The notes under the pieces: generated by a model
What the model was told of the DNA's origin: nothing
Database searches by the model: none
What the model saw: the letters and a program-made list of their open reading frames with translations, nothing else
Translations under genes and position numbers: made by a program
Part shown: positions 1 through 7,350 of the stretch, piece after piece
Layout of the letters: each line of letters starts with the position of its first letter
Position numbering within the stretch: position 1 is the first letter of the stretch
From: Candidatus Nealsonbacteria bacterium RBG_13_42_11
Lineage (GTDB): Bacteria > Patescibacteriota > Minisyncoccia > Minisyncoccales > RBG-13-42-11
Length of the DNA: 25,751 nucleotides
Direction: 5' to 3'
Assembly (NCBI GenBank): GCA_001821455.1
Contig: MHLY01000007.1
Span: 42,817-68,567, forward strand

Positions 1-1
1 C

Positions 2-796
2 CAAATTTCAGAAGTTGACGGCAAAGTTTTGGAAATAACCCAAGACAGGGTGATAAGAATCAAGCCCAAAGCCCTAACAGATAAACCGAAAATTAAAAAT
101 AAGAAGGAAAAATTAGGCGTTGTTGAATATCTGATTCCTCCCAAAACGGCCATTTGGGTGGAAGCCGGCCAAATCGTTAAAAAAGGCCAGCAGCTCTGCG
201 AAGGGAGTTTGGAATTAAAAGAATTATTTAAACTGGCCGGAAAAGAAGAAACCCAGAATTATGTCATCAGGGAAATCCAAAAAATTTACGTTTCCCAAGG
301 AGCGCTGATTAACGATAAACACATTGAAATAATCTGCCGCCAGATGTTTTCCAGGTTAAAAATAAAAGAACCCGGCGATTCCGTGTTTTCCATCGGCGAA
401 ATCGTTGAAAGAGCGATATTTTTGGAAGAAAACGCCCGGCTTAAAAAAGAAAAAAAGGATCAGCCGAAAGGCATCCCGATTTTATTGGGGGTTTCAAGAG
501 TTGCCTTAACAACCGACAGTTTTCTGTCCGCCGCCTCTTTTCAGGAAACTTCAAGAGTTTTAATTAAAGCCGCTTTGGAAGGTAGGGAAGATAAACTGCG
601 GGGACTGAAAGAAAACGTAATAATTGGGAAGCTGATTCCGGCCGGCACTGGTTTTAAACGGAAAGAAAGTGGTAAAATGGAGAAACCAGAGATTAAAAAG
701 AAATCAGAGATTAAGGAGAAATCAGAGATTAAAGAAAAATCAGTGACCAGAAGGAAGAATGGCAAAGAATCACAAAAAAAACCAAAAAAAGAATAA
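2..796 (+). CDS. rpoC: DNA-directed RNA polymerase subunit beta', C-terminal fragment
   Basis: This is the 3' end of the gene for the largest core RNA polymerase subunit; the 5' part lies outside the window, and the frame is open from base 2. The conserved C-terminal region is clear: a GEIVER-type segment, then SFLSAASFQETSRVL and the LRGLKENVIIGKLIPAGTG block near the beta' C-terminus that contributes to assembly and omega binding. After this block the protein carries a lysine-rich tail of about 45 residues containing a tandem KSEIKE-type repeat, which is not part of the conserved core. The last 38 bases overlap the start of ftsK in another frame. A TTG at 29 could be read as a start, but homology continues upstream of it, so the gene is partial rather than short. 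Identification is secure; the role of the tail is unknown. Confidence 0.96.
   Translation, partial: QISEVDGKVLEITQDRVIRIKPKALTDKPKIKNKKEKLGVVEYLIPPKTAIWVEAGQIVKKGQQLCEGSLELKELFKLAGKEETQNYVIREIQKIYVSQGALINDKHIEIICRQMFSRLKIKEPGDSVFSIGEIVERAIFLEENARLKKEKKDQPKGIPILLGVSRVALTTDSFLSAASFQETSRVLIKAALEGREDKLRGLKENVIIGKLIPAGTGFKRKESGKMEKPEIKKKSEIKEKSEIKEKSVTRRKNGKESQKKPKKE
683..736 (+). repeat. Three 18-bp tandem repeats in the rpoC tail
   Basis: Three consecutive 18-base units (683-700, 701-718, 719-736) encode K-P/S-E-I-K-K/E in the rpoC frame; a partial fourth copy starts at 737. The unit is in frame, so copy-number changes would only lengthen or shorten the charged tail. It lies just upstream of the ftsK start. 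Confidence 0.85.
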
Positions 797-2936
797 GGGA
801 AAAATTGGCAAACCAAATATGTTTGCCTTGCCCGAGGAAACCAAAAAATGGATTTGGGGAGTATTGATTTTAATTCTGGCCGCGATTGTCGCCCTAAGTT
901 TCTTTGACTTAGCCGGCGTAGCAGGTAAGACAATTATGGAAGGCCTTACCTTTTTAATTGGCAAAGCGGTTTTTATCATTCCTCTTATTTTCGTTTTGGG
1001 AGGACTGGTTTTTTTTAAAACCAGATACGATAAGTTTTTAGGCCCGGCAATTCTGGGCATTTTAATTTTAATTATAGGCGTTGCCGGAATTTTGGAAATT
1101 TTAGACAGAGGCGAAAAAAACGGGGGCTTAATAGGATATATTTTTAGCTTTCCCTTTTTGAAGCTTTTCGGCGTTTTAGTAAGTGAAATTATTTTCGGAG
1201 CGATAATTTTAATCGGCGGATTGGTTTTTTGGCATTTGATTTCAGGGCCGAAAATTAAAAAAGCTGAAAAAGGCGAAAGATCAGAAAAGATCGTTTCCTC
1301 CAAGGAAGAAAAAAGACCGTCTTTGATTGAAAAAATTTTTGCGCCCCAATTTAAAATTAAAGAAGTAGAACCGAAAATAAGAGAAACTTCATCTAAACTG
1401 GAGGAATCCATTTTGGAATTAAAAGAAAAACCAATCTCTCAGCCGATAAAAGCCATATCGGGCGCCTACCAGTTTCCGCCCATAGAGTTGTTGGAAGCGG
1501 ATAAGGGCAAGCCCACTGCCGGCGACACAATAACTAATTCCGCCATTATCAAAAAAACCCTGGAAAACTTCGGCTTAGGGGTGGAAATGTCGGAAATAAA
1601 CATCGGTCCTACTGTTACTCAATATGCCTTAAAGCCGGCTGACGGAATTAAACTTTCAAAAATTACCGGTTTAAACAACAATCTCTCTTTAGCTTTGGCA
1701 AGTCATCCGATTAGGATTGAGGCGCCCATTCCCGGAAAACCCTTAGTCGGTATTGAAGTGCCGAATAAAGAAAGATGCAAAGTCAGATTGAGAGAATTGA
1801 TTTCCAACCCCGTTTTTCAAAATTCAGCCTCTACCTTAACCATTGTTCTAGGGAGAGACGTTTCCGGCGCTCCTTGTTACGCCGACCTGGCCCGTATGCC
1901 CCATTTATTGGTGGCCGGTTCCACCGGAACGGGGAAAACCATATTCTTAAACAGTTTAATAGCGTCCTTACTTTATCAGAACTCGCCTGCAATTTTAAGA
2001 TTTATTCTGATTGACCCGAAAAGAGTGGAATTTTCCGCCTATCACGAACTGCCTCATCTTTTGACTCCGGTCATTTTTGACGCCCAGAGGTCGGTCAATT
2101 CCTTAAAATGGCTGACTTCTGAAATGGAAAGAAGATTTGATGTTTTGTCAGGAAACGGTTCCCGCGATATTAACAGTTACAATGCGAAAGTTTCAAAAGA
2201 AGGGGGCGAAACCCTGCCTTATATTGTTTTGATCGTTGATGAACTGGCGGACTTGATGGCAGCTAAAGGAAGAGAAATGGAAGCCGGAGTTGTCCGATTG
2301 GCGCAGATGTCAAGAGCCGTCGGCATTCATTTGGTATTAGCAACCCAGAGGCCTTCAGTGGAGGTAATTACCGGCTTAATCAAAGCTAACGTTACTTCCC
2401 GTGTTACTTTTCAGGTTGCTTCTCAGGTTGATTCCAGAACGGTTTTAGACATGGCGGGCGCCGAGAAATTGCTGGGCTTGGGCGATATGCTGTTTGTTTC
2501 AGCCGAAGTGGCCAAACCAAAAAGAGTCCAGGGCGCCTATGTTTCGGAAAAAGAAATAAGAAAAGTGGTGGATTACATAAAATCCGAGAATCCTGCGCCT
2601 CAAATAGAAGAAGGAATTCTAGAAAATCATTTAGCCGAAGAGCTTGAAAAAACTTTGGAAAACGAATCTCCCGGATTTGAAGATTTTTTAGCCGGAGAAG
2701 ATCTGCTGTATGAAGAAGCAAAAAGAACGGTTCTGGAAGCTAAAAAAGCATCAGCCTCTTATTTGCAAAGAAGATTAAGAATTGGTTACGCCCGAGCAGC
2801 CCGGCTTCTGGATATGCTTGAAGAACAGGGGATAGTCGGTCCGGCCGATGGGGCTAAACCCCGAGAGGTTTATTTTAAGACCGACACCAACAATCCTGGC
2901 AATAATGGGGAAAAAGATGAGTGGCAAAAAGTTTAA
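759..2936 (+). CDS. ftsK: DNA translocase FtsK/SpoIIIE
   Basis: This is a septum-located DNA pump that moves chromosome ends across the division site. The 725-residue protein has a basic N-terminus, four hydrophobic membrane segments (about residues 31-50, 62-86, 92-112 and 136-160), a charged linker, then the RecA-like motor. Walker A is GSTGTGKT at residues 387-394 and Walker B is IVDELADLM with D494/E495. A C-terminal winged-helix gamma domain follows (about 660-710, with SYLQRRLRIGYARAARLLDML), which in the family reads oriented DNA motifs. It is shorter than E. coli FtsK because the linker is short, as in SpoIIIE-type proteins. The ATG at 759 overlaps rpoC by 38 bases. An AAGGAAG sits only one base before it, too close for a normal ribosome site, so ATG 819 (MFALPEETKK) is an alternative start. 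recA follows 21 bases downstream. Confidence 0.96.
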   Translation: MAKNHKKNQKKNKGKIGKPNMFALPEETKKWIWGVLILILAAIVALSFFDLAGVAGKTIMEGLTFLIGKAVFIIPLIFVLGGLVFFKTRYDKFLGPAILGILILIIGVAGILEILDRGEKNGGLIGYIFSFPFLKLFGVLVSEIIFGAIILIGGLVFWHLISGPKIKKAEKGERSEKIVSSKEEKRPSLIEKIFAPQFKIKEVEPKIRETSSKLEESILELKEKPISQPIKAISGAYQFPPIELLEADKGKPTAGDTITNSAIIKKTLENFGLGVEMSEINIGPTVTQYALKPADGIKLSKITGLNNNLSLALASHPIRIEAPIPGKPLVGIEVPNKERCKVRLRELISNPVFQNSASTLTIVLGRDVSGAPCYADLARMPHLLVAGSTGTGKTIFLNSLIASLLYQNSPAILRFILIDPKRVEFSAYHELPHLLTPVIFDAQRSVNSLKWLTSEMERRFDVLSGNGSRDINSYNAKVSKEGGETLPYIVLIVDELADLMAAKGREMEAGVVRLAQMSRAVGIHLVLATQRPSVEVITGLIKANVTSRVTFQVASQVDSRTVLDMAGAEKLLGLGDMLFVSAEVAKPKRVQGAYVSEKEIRKVVDYIKSENPAPQIEEGILENHLAEELEKTLENESPGFEDFLAGEDLLYEEAKRTVLEAKKASASYLQRRLRIGYARAARLLDMLEEQGIVGPADGAKPREVYFKTDTNNPGNNGEKDEWQKV

Positions 2937-2949
2937 ACAGTGTTAAAAT
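2921..2949 (+). promoter_or_regulatory. Candidate recA promoter (leaderless layout)
   Basis: GTGGCA (2921-2926), a 17-base spacer and TAAAAT (2944-2949) form a partial match to a sigma-70 promoter inside the ftsK 3' end. The -10 box ends 8 bases before the recA ATG, so transcription would begin about 1-2 bases before the start codon. The -35 box is weak (4 of 6), so this is tentative. No LexA-type box was recognised. Confidence 0.4.
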
Positions 2950-2957
2950 AAAAATAC

Positions 2958-3965
2958 ATGGTTAAAAAGAAAGAAGAAAACGAAAAATCAAACGAACTTC
3001 AAGATGCGGTGGCTGAAATAAAACAAAGATTTGGCGAAGGAGCGATTATGAAACTGAAAGAAGTGAGAGCGGTTGATGTTGATGTGATTCCTACAGGTTC
3101 CATATCTCTTGATTTGGCTTTGGGCGTGGGAGGAGTTCCGCGTGGTCGGGTAATTGAAATTTTCGGTTCTGAATCAAGCGGGAAAACAACCTTAGCGCTT
3201 CATATTTTAGCCGAAGCCCAAAAACAAGGCGGAGTAGGCGCTTTTATTGATGCCGAGCACGCTTTGGACCCCGACTATGCGGGAAAAATTGGAGTAAAAA
3301 CTGACGATCTTTTAATTTCCCAGCCCGATTCCGGGGAACAGGCTCTTCAAATTGTTGAGATGCTGGTTAAGTCAGGCGATGTTGATATAATTGTTGTTGA
3401 TTCGGTAGCCGCCCTGGTTCCTCAGGCAGAAATTGCCGGAGAAATGGGAGAGTTCCAGATTGGACTTCAGGCCAGATTAATGTCGCAGGCCCTGAGAAAA
3501 CTTTCCGGAATTATTTCTAAAACTAAAACCGTACTTATATTTATTAATCAGACCAGAATGAAAATCGGAGTTTTTTTTGGAAATCCGGAAACAACGTCAG
3601 GGGGCCTGGCGCTAAAATTTTACGCCTCAGTAAGAATTGATTTAAGAAGAATCGCCCAGATAAAACAGAGGGATGAAATTATAGGCTCAAGAATCAAAGC
3701 AAAAATAGTAAAAAATAAAGTTGCTCCGCCTTTCAAAACCACTGAATTCGATATTTATTATAACGAAGGCATTTCCTATGTCGGAGACATTTTAAACCTG
3801 GGCGTAAAATCAGAAGTAATAAAAAAAGCCGGTTCTTGGCTTCAGTTTGAAGAAACGCAGCTCGGCCAGGGCCTTGAGGCCAGCCGGGAGTTTTTAAAAC
3901 AAAACCCTGAAATTACAAAGAAAATCAGAGACGCTTTATTTGCCGGAAGGAGAGAGGATGGCTAA
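2958..3965 (+). CDS. recA: Recombinase RecA
   Basis: RecA forms filaments on single-stranded DNA and carries out homologous strand exchange; it also activates SOS-type responses where these exist. The 335-residue protein has the N-terminal oligomerisation helix, Walker A GSESSGKT at residues 70-77, Walker B ([14 protein letters not shown]), the [22 protein letters not shown] loop-2 region and the C-terminal DNA-binding subdomain. It is slightly shorter than the E. coli protein (353), having lost most of the acidic C-terminal tail; it ends in FAGRREDG. There is no intein in it. No Shine-Dalgarno sequence precedes the ATG (bases before it are A-rich). Its last 30 bases overlap the 3' end of rpsR on the opposite strand, and a factor-independent terminator lies about 40 bases past the stop. 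Confidence 0.98.
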   Translation: MVKKKEENEKSNELQDAVAEIKQRFGEGAIMKLKEVRAVDVDVIPTGSISLDLALGVGGVPRGRVIEIFGSESSGKTTLALHILAEAQKQGGVGAFIDAEHALDPDYAGKIGVKTDDLLISQPDSGEQALQIVEMLVKSGDVDIIVVDSVAALVPQAEIAGEMGEFQIGLQARLMSQALRKLSGIISKTKTVLIFINQTRMKIGVFFGNPETTSGGLALKFYASVRIDLRRIAQIKQRDEIIGSRIKAKIVKNKVAPPFKTTEFDIYYNEGISYVGDILNLGVKSEVIKKAGSWLQFEETQLGQGLEASREFLKQNPEITKKIRDALFAGRREDG

Positions 3966-4133
3966 AAACCTTGCTCTTTCAATGGCTTTCGTTAATTTTC
4001 TCTGGTGACTGGAACAAACTCCAGTTCTTTTTTTTGCTTTAATTTTTCCCGAACTCGAAATAAAATTGCGCAAAAGTTGCGCTTCTTTAAAATCAATTTC
4101 TTTGACGTTTCTTTGGCAAAAAAAGCAAGGCAT
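3936..4133 (-). CDS. rpsR: 30S ribosomal protein bS18
   Basis: bS18 is a small-subunit protein that pairs with bS6 on the platform near the 3' end of 16S rRNA. The 65-residue product has the family signature: an N-terminal CxxC (CFFC), the [11 protein letters not shown] segment, [12 protein letters not shown] and the [19 protein letters not shown] tail. It is about 10 residues shorter than E. coli S18, lacking the N-terminal extension. It is the last gene of the ychF-rpsF-ssb-rpsR run and starts 3 bases after the ssb stop, without a ribosome binding site. Its 3' end overlaps recA on the other strand by 30 bases, and the recA terminator lies within this coding sequence on the opposite strand. 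Confidence 0.95.
   Translation of the reverse strand: MPCFFCQRNVKEIDFKEAQLLRNFISSSGKIKAKKRTGVCSSHQRKLTKAIERARFLAILSPSGK
4007..4035 (+). terminator. Rho-independent terminator for recA, inside rpsR
   Basis: On the plus strand, ACTGGA (4008-4013) and TCCAGT (4020-4025) form a hairpin with a 6-base loop, extended by a G-T pair (4007/4026). It is followed by a T tract including eight consecutive T at 4028-4035. This is a standard intrinsic terminator placed about 40 bases after the recA stop. The same DNA codes for the KAKKRTGV part of bS18 on the other strand. Confidence 0.7.
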
Positions 4134-4136
4134 AAG

Positions 4137-4562
4137 TTAAAATGGAATATCTTTTACGTCTATTTCTTCTTCAATAACAGGGATATCTTCTTGGGCGACT
4201 CCGGGCTCCTTTTGGGCGGGCATTACTTTACCAGCCGATTTGGGACCTAATTGGATTCTTTCTCCGACGATTTCCGTCCTGGACCTTGAGTTTCCCGAAG
4301 AATCTTTCCAGGTTCTTGTTTGGATTCTTCCTTCAATTAAAACCAAGGAGCCCTTGGTCAGATATTGAGAAGCGATGTCGGCCAGTTTTCCGAAAAGGAC
4401 GATGTTGTGAAAATCCGCTTGCTGTTGTTTCTGGCCCGTTTTATCAGTGAAAAAACGGCTGGTTGCCAGACCGAAATTTGTTACCGATTGGCCCGAAGGC
4501 AGGGCTTTTGTTTCCGGGTCGCGCGTTAAGCGGCCGATTAAAAACGCTTTATTGAGGTTCAT
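4137..4562 (-). CDS. ssb: Single-stranded DNA-binding protein
   Basis: SSB coats single-stranded DNA in replication, recombination and repair and recruits partners through its C-terminal tip. The 141-residue protein begins MNLNKAFLIGRLTRDPE, the typical start of the OB fold, which runs to about residue 105 and includes TNFGLATSRF, DFHNIVLFGKLADIASQYL and LVLIEGRIQTRTW. An acidic tail ends in DIPF, the conserved partner-binding tip. The start overlaps the rpsF end by 14 bases, the classic rpsF-ssb-rpsR arrangement that couples their translation. Confidence 0.97.
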   Translation of the reverse strand: MNLNKAFLIGRLTRDPETKALPSGQSVTNFGLATSRFFTDKTGQKQQQADFHNIVLFGKLADIASQYLTKGSLVLIEGRIQTRTWKDSSGNSRSRTEIVGERIQLGPKSAGKVMPAQKEPGVAQEDIPVIEEEIDVKDIPF

Positions 4563-4992
4563 TAAGAATTTCTTCTAATTTTTTCTCAATTTCTTTTAAT
4601 TCGACCTTTTTCTCTTCCGGAACAACTTTGGGTTTTTCCACTAATGACTTGAGGGGCATTCTTCTCGGCGCATATTCAAGTTTTTTAACCGGACGTTTGG
4701 TTAACAGCAGATAGCGGAGAATCTGGTTTTCAGCTTTCAGTTTTTTTTCTAAATCCGCTACTTTTTCCGGGCTTAATTGAAAGTTTAAAACTGCCAGATA
4801 CGCCTCATCATACTTTTTGGGCAAATTAGGTTTTTTTAATGAATAAGCCAATTTTTTAATCAAAGGCGTTTTCACTTCTTCCAAACTTCCCCCTTCTTCT
4901 TTAATTAAAACAATCACCTTTTCTTGAAAGGCTGAAACTGTTTCTTCGGATAATTCAGGCGTTATTAAATATGTTAATTCGTAATGTTTCAT
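4549..4992 (-). CDS. rpsF: 30S ribosomal protein bS6 with C-terminal extension
   Basis: bS6 is the small-subunit platform protein that binds bS18 and 16S rRNA. The N-terminal ~95 residues match the family (MKHYELTYLITPELSEE, the VKTPLIKKLAYSLKK strand, YDEAYLAVLNFQL, and the LLTKRPVKK end). A Lys/Glu-rich tail of about 45-50 residues then follows, so the protein is 147 residues instead of the usual ~95-135. The start codon abuts the ychF stop directly (TAAATG on the minus strand) with no Shine-Dalgarno. Its 3' end overlaps ssb. Confidence 0.94.
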   Translation of the reverse strand: MKHYELTYLITPELSEETVSAFQEKVIVLIKEEGGSLEEVKTPLIKKLAYSLKKPNLPKKYDEAYLAVLNFQLSPEKVADLEKKLKAENQILRYLLLTKRPVKKLEYAPRRMPLKSLVEKPKVVPEEKKVELKEIEKKLEEILNEPQ

Positions 4993-5877
4993 TTAAATTT
5001 TAAATTCTATGACGTCGCCGTCCTGGACTAGGTAATCGTGGCCGGCGATTTTTAACCAGCCTAGTTCCCGGGCCTCTTTCCAGCCCTTGGCCTCAATTAA
5101 TTTTTGCCAGGGGATTACTTCGGCCCTGATAAATTTTTCTTTGAAATCGGAATGGACAACGCCGCCCGCCTCGGGGGCGCTGCCTCCCTTTTTCAGCGTC
5201 CAGGCTCTCGTTTCTTTCCCGCCCGTTATTGTATAAAACGTAATAAGGTCAAGAATATTGTAGCAGGCAAGAATAAGTTGGTCAAGATGAGATTCCATAC
5301 CCAGTTCTTTTTTCTCCGGATCCGACAATTCGGAAATTTCCAACTCGTCTTTCAAATTCAGCACCAAATGCTTCGTTTTCGGAGTTCCGTATTCGCTTTT
5401 GCCGTTGGTATTTAAAAGATAGATAACCGGTTTTTCGCTTAAAAGATTTTCTTTTTCCTTGCTCTCCAGATCTTTCAGTCCCAACTCGGTTTTTATGGTT
5501 TCCATATCGCTTTCCGGATCAATTTTTCCCGTTACATTCTCAACGTTCGGATCGCTAAAAACTCTCACTATTTCCAAAATCGCATTGCAGTTCCTGATTT
5601 CGGCCAAAAATTGGTTTCCCAAACCCTCGCCTTTGTGGGCGCCTTTTACCAATCCCGCTATATCAACGAATTCAATGATGGTGGGGGTAATTTTTTCGGG
5701 CCTAATAACCTCGGCAATCTTTATCAATCTTTCATCTGGAACGGCAATCACCCCCACATTAGGATGGATGGTAGTAAAAGGGTAGGGTTGAATATCAACC
5801 TTAATTTTAGTGAGAGCCTTAAATAAAGTGGATTTACCGACGTTCGGTAATCCGACTATTCCAACCGAGAAACTCAT
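4993..5877 (-). CDS. ychF: Ribosome-associated ATPase/GTPase YchF (OLA1 family), arm-less
   Basis: YchF is an Obg-related P-loop NTPase that binds ribosomes and tends to prefer ATP over GTP. The N-terminal G domain has GLPNVGKST at residues 9-17, the PYPFTTIHPNVGV switch I segment and DIAGLVKGAHKGEGLGNQFL. The usual NxxE base-recognition motif is represented by LLNTNGK (around residue 155-160). The C-terminal TGS-like domain is complete, with TRAWTLKKGGSAPEAGGVVHSDF and the ending YLVQDGDVIEFKI. The protein is only 294 residues, against about 363 in E. coli: the helical coiled-coil arm normally between the ETIxTELxLxDLE segment and the PVIYLLN strand is almost gone, leaving about a dozen residues. 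It is first gene of the run to rpsR and has its own promoter. Confidence 0.95.
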   Translation of the reverse strand: MSFSVGIVGLPNVGKSTLFKALTKIKVDIQPYPFTTIHPNVGVIAVPDERLIKIAEVIRPEKITPTIIEFVDIAGLVKGAHKGEGLGNQFLAEIRNCNAILEIVRVFSDPNVENVTGKIDPESDMETIKTELGLKDLESKEKENLLSEKPVIYLLNTNGKSEYGTPKTKHLVLNLKDELEISELSDPEKKELGMESHLDQLILACYNILDLITFYTITGGKETRAWTLKKGGSAPEAGGVVHSDFKEKFIRAEVIPWQKLIEAKGWKEARELGWLKIAGHDYLVQDGDVIEFKI

Positions 5878-5884
5878 AAAATTT

Positions 5885-5913
5885 ATGATATACTATAATT
5901 GTGCGAAAATCAA
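5885..5913 (-). promoter_or_regulatory. Promoter for ychF-rpsF-ssb-rpsR (leaderless layout)
   Basis: Read on the minus strand, TTGATT (5913-5908), a 17-base spacer and TATCAT (5890-5885) make a good sigma-70-like promoter. The -10 ends 7 bases before the ychF ATG at 5877, so the predicted transcription start falls at or one base before the start codon. It overlaps the oppositely directed manB -10. Confidence 0.6.
5894..5899 (+). promoter_or_regulatory. -10 element for the phosphohexomutase gene
   Basis: A perfect TATAAT lies 26 bases upstream of ATG 5926, but no clear -35 box is seen at the proper distance. If used, transcription would begin near 5906, which excludes the in-frame TTG at 5899 as a start codon. 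Confidence 0.45.
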
Positions 5914-5925
5914 CCCGCTAAAATT

Positions 5926-7350
5926 ATGGAAATTTTCCGTGCTTACGACATAAGGGGAGAATACCCGAGGGACATTAATGATGAAATCTGTTATAAAATC
6001 GCCCGACTCTTGGTGCGGACTTTTCATGCTAAAAATGCGGTTATCGGCCGCGATATCAGTTTGGCAACGCCTAAAATCCACCAGGCCCTAATTAAAGGAA
6101 TTATTGACCAGGGAGCTGATGTGATTGATATTGGCCTGGCCGGTACCGACGTGGTTTATTTTTCCGCAGGCAATTATAAATATGATATGGGTTTGGAGGT
6201 TACGGCCTCTCATTCCGCCGGTCATTTGAGCGGTATAAAAATCTTAGGACCCAAAGCCAGTCCTTTTGGAAAAGGTTTTGGAATGGAGAAGTTAAAAGAA
6301 GATTTTCTGCTCTACGAAGAAGTAAAATCAGAAAGAAAGGGAAAAATTTCAGAAAAAAACGTCTGGAAGGATTTTATAAATCAGGCCTTAAAGTTCGTTG
6401 CCGTTAAGAAAATTAAACCTTTGAAAGTTGTGGTTGATGCTTCCAATGCCGTAGGCTCTTTGGAAATTGATAATTTAGAAAAAAAATTGCCCCAAATAAA
6501 GTTTGTTAAACTTAATTGGGCTCTGGACGGTCGTTATCCCGGCCATCAGCCCAACCCCCTTTTAAAAGAAAACCGACAGCAACTAGCAGAGAAAGTGAAA
6601 GAGTTAAAAGCCGACTTGGGCGTGGCGTTTGACGGCGATGCCGACAGGATATTTTTTATTGATGAAAACGGGGATTATATTTTCGGAGTTTATATTAATG
6701 CTTTAATCGCAGAAAAATTATGCAAAGAAAATCCGGGAAGGGTGGTTTTACATGATGTCCGCGCCAGCCGCTATATTAAAGAGAAAATTATTAAGGCCGG
6801 CGGTCTTCCCAAAATGGAATTGGTAGGGCACACCTTTTTTAAGAACCGGATGATAAAAGAAAATGCCATCTTTGGCGGAGAATGTTCCGGCCATATTTAC
6901 TATAACTTCGGAAGGTATATGGTGGAAAACAGTTTAATAGCGTTCTTGCAGATTCTTCAGATAATATCAGAAAGCGGTAAAACTTTGGGGGAACTGACCG
7001 AAGACGGACGCCGGAACTTTCCCGTAAGCGGCGAATATAATTTTATTTTACCGGGGTTTTCCGAAACAGATGATTTAAGCCCTCAAGCAATAAATGTCAT
7101 GGATAAAATTTTGGATAAAGTCAGGGAAAAGTATTCCGATGCTGATATTTCTGATTTTGACACCCTGACAGTGCGGTATCCCGATTGGAATTTCAACCTA
7201 AGGCCATCGGCCAACGATCCGGTGCTGCGTTTTACCGCCGAAGCAACCAGTAATAAACTTCTTTCGGAAAAACAAAAAGAGGTTTTTGACCTCTTGGAAA
7301 GCGAAGGCTGTAAGTATTTAAACGACAGCGGAGTTGATTTATTAACTTAA
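5926..7350 (+). CDS. manB: Phosphomannomutase/phosphoglucomutase
   Basis: This is an alpha-D-phosphohexomutase converting hexose-6-phosphate and hexose-1-phosphate, feeding sugar-nucleotide synthesis. All four domains are visible in 474 residues: N-terminal FRAYDIRGEYP; the phosphoserine loop TASHSAGHLSG with S95; the metal loop DGDADR at residues 236-241; the sugar-specificity loop GGECSGH with E319, of the type found in dual PMM/PGM enzymes; and a C-terminal phosphate-binding region (RPSANDPVLRFTAEA). The phosphoserine loop is unusual: families normally have SHNP, here SHSA. The ATG at 5926 is chosen over TTG 5899 because the TATAAT covers 5899 and homology begins at MEIFRAYDIRG. It overlaps the trpS 3' end by 9 bases. 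Whether glucose or mannose is preferred cannot be decided from sequence. Confidence 0.92.
   Translation: MEIFRAYDIRGEYPRDINDEICYKIARLLVRTFHAKNAVIGRDISLATPKIHQALIKGIIDQGADVIDIGLAGTDVVYFSAGNYKYDMGLEVTASHSAGHLSGIKILGPKASPFGKGFGMEKLKEDFLLYEEVKSERKGKISEKNVWKDFINQALKFVAVKKIKPLKVVVDASNAVGSLEIDNLEKKLPQIKFVKLNWALDGRYPGHQPNPLLKENRQQLAEKVKELKADLGVAFDGDADRIFFIDENGDYIFGVYINALIAEKLCKENPGRVVLHDVRASRYIKEKIIKAGGLPKMELVGHTFFKNRMIKENAIFGGECSGHIYYNFGRYMVENSLIAFLQILQIISESGKTLGELTEDGRRNFPVSGEYNFILPGFSETDDLSPQAINVMDKILDKVREKYSDADISDFDTLTVRYPDWNFNLRPSANDPVLRFTAEATSNKLLSEKQKEVFDLLESEGCKYLNDSGVDLLT

Noticed and set aside
683..736. CRISPR-like array
   Set aside because: The units are 18-base direct tandem repeats without spacers, coding in frame for the rpoC tail.
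770..1411. 213-residue open frame on the minus strand opposite ftsK
   Set aside because: It mirrors the codons of the FtsK membrane segments and linker, has low-complexity composition and no recognisable motif.
5899..5925. Upstream TTG start for the phosphohexomutase
   Set aside because: The TATAAT -10 element covers this position and family homology begins at ATG 5926.
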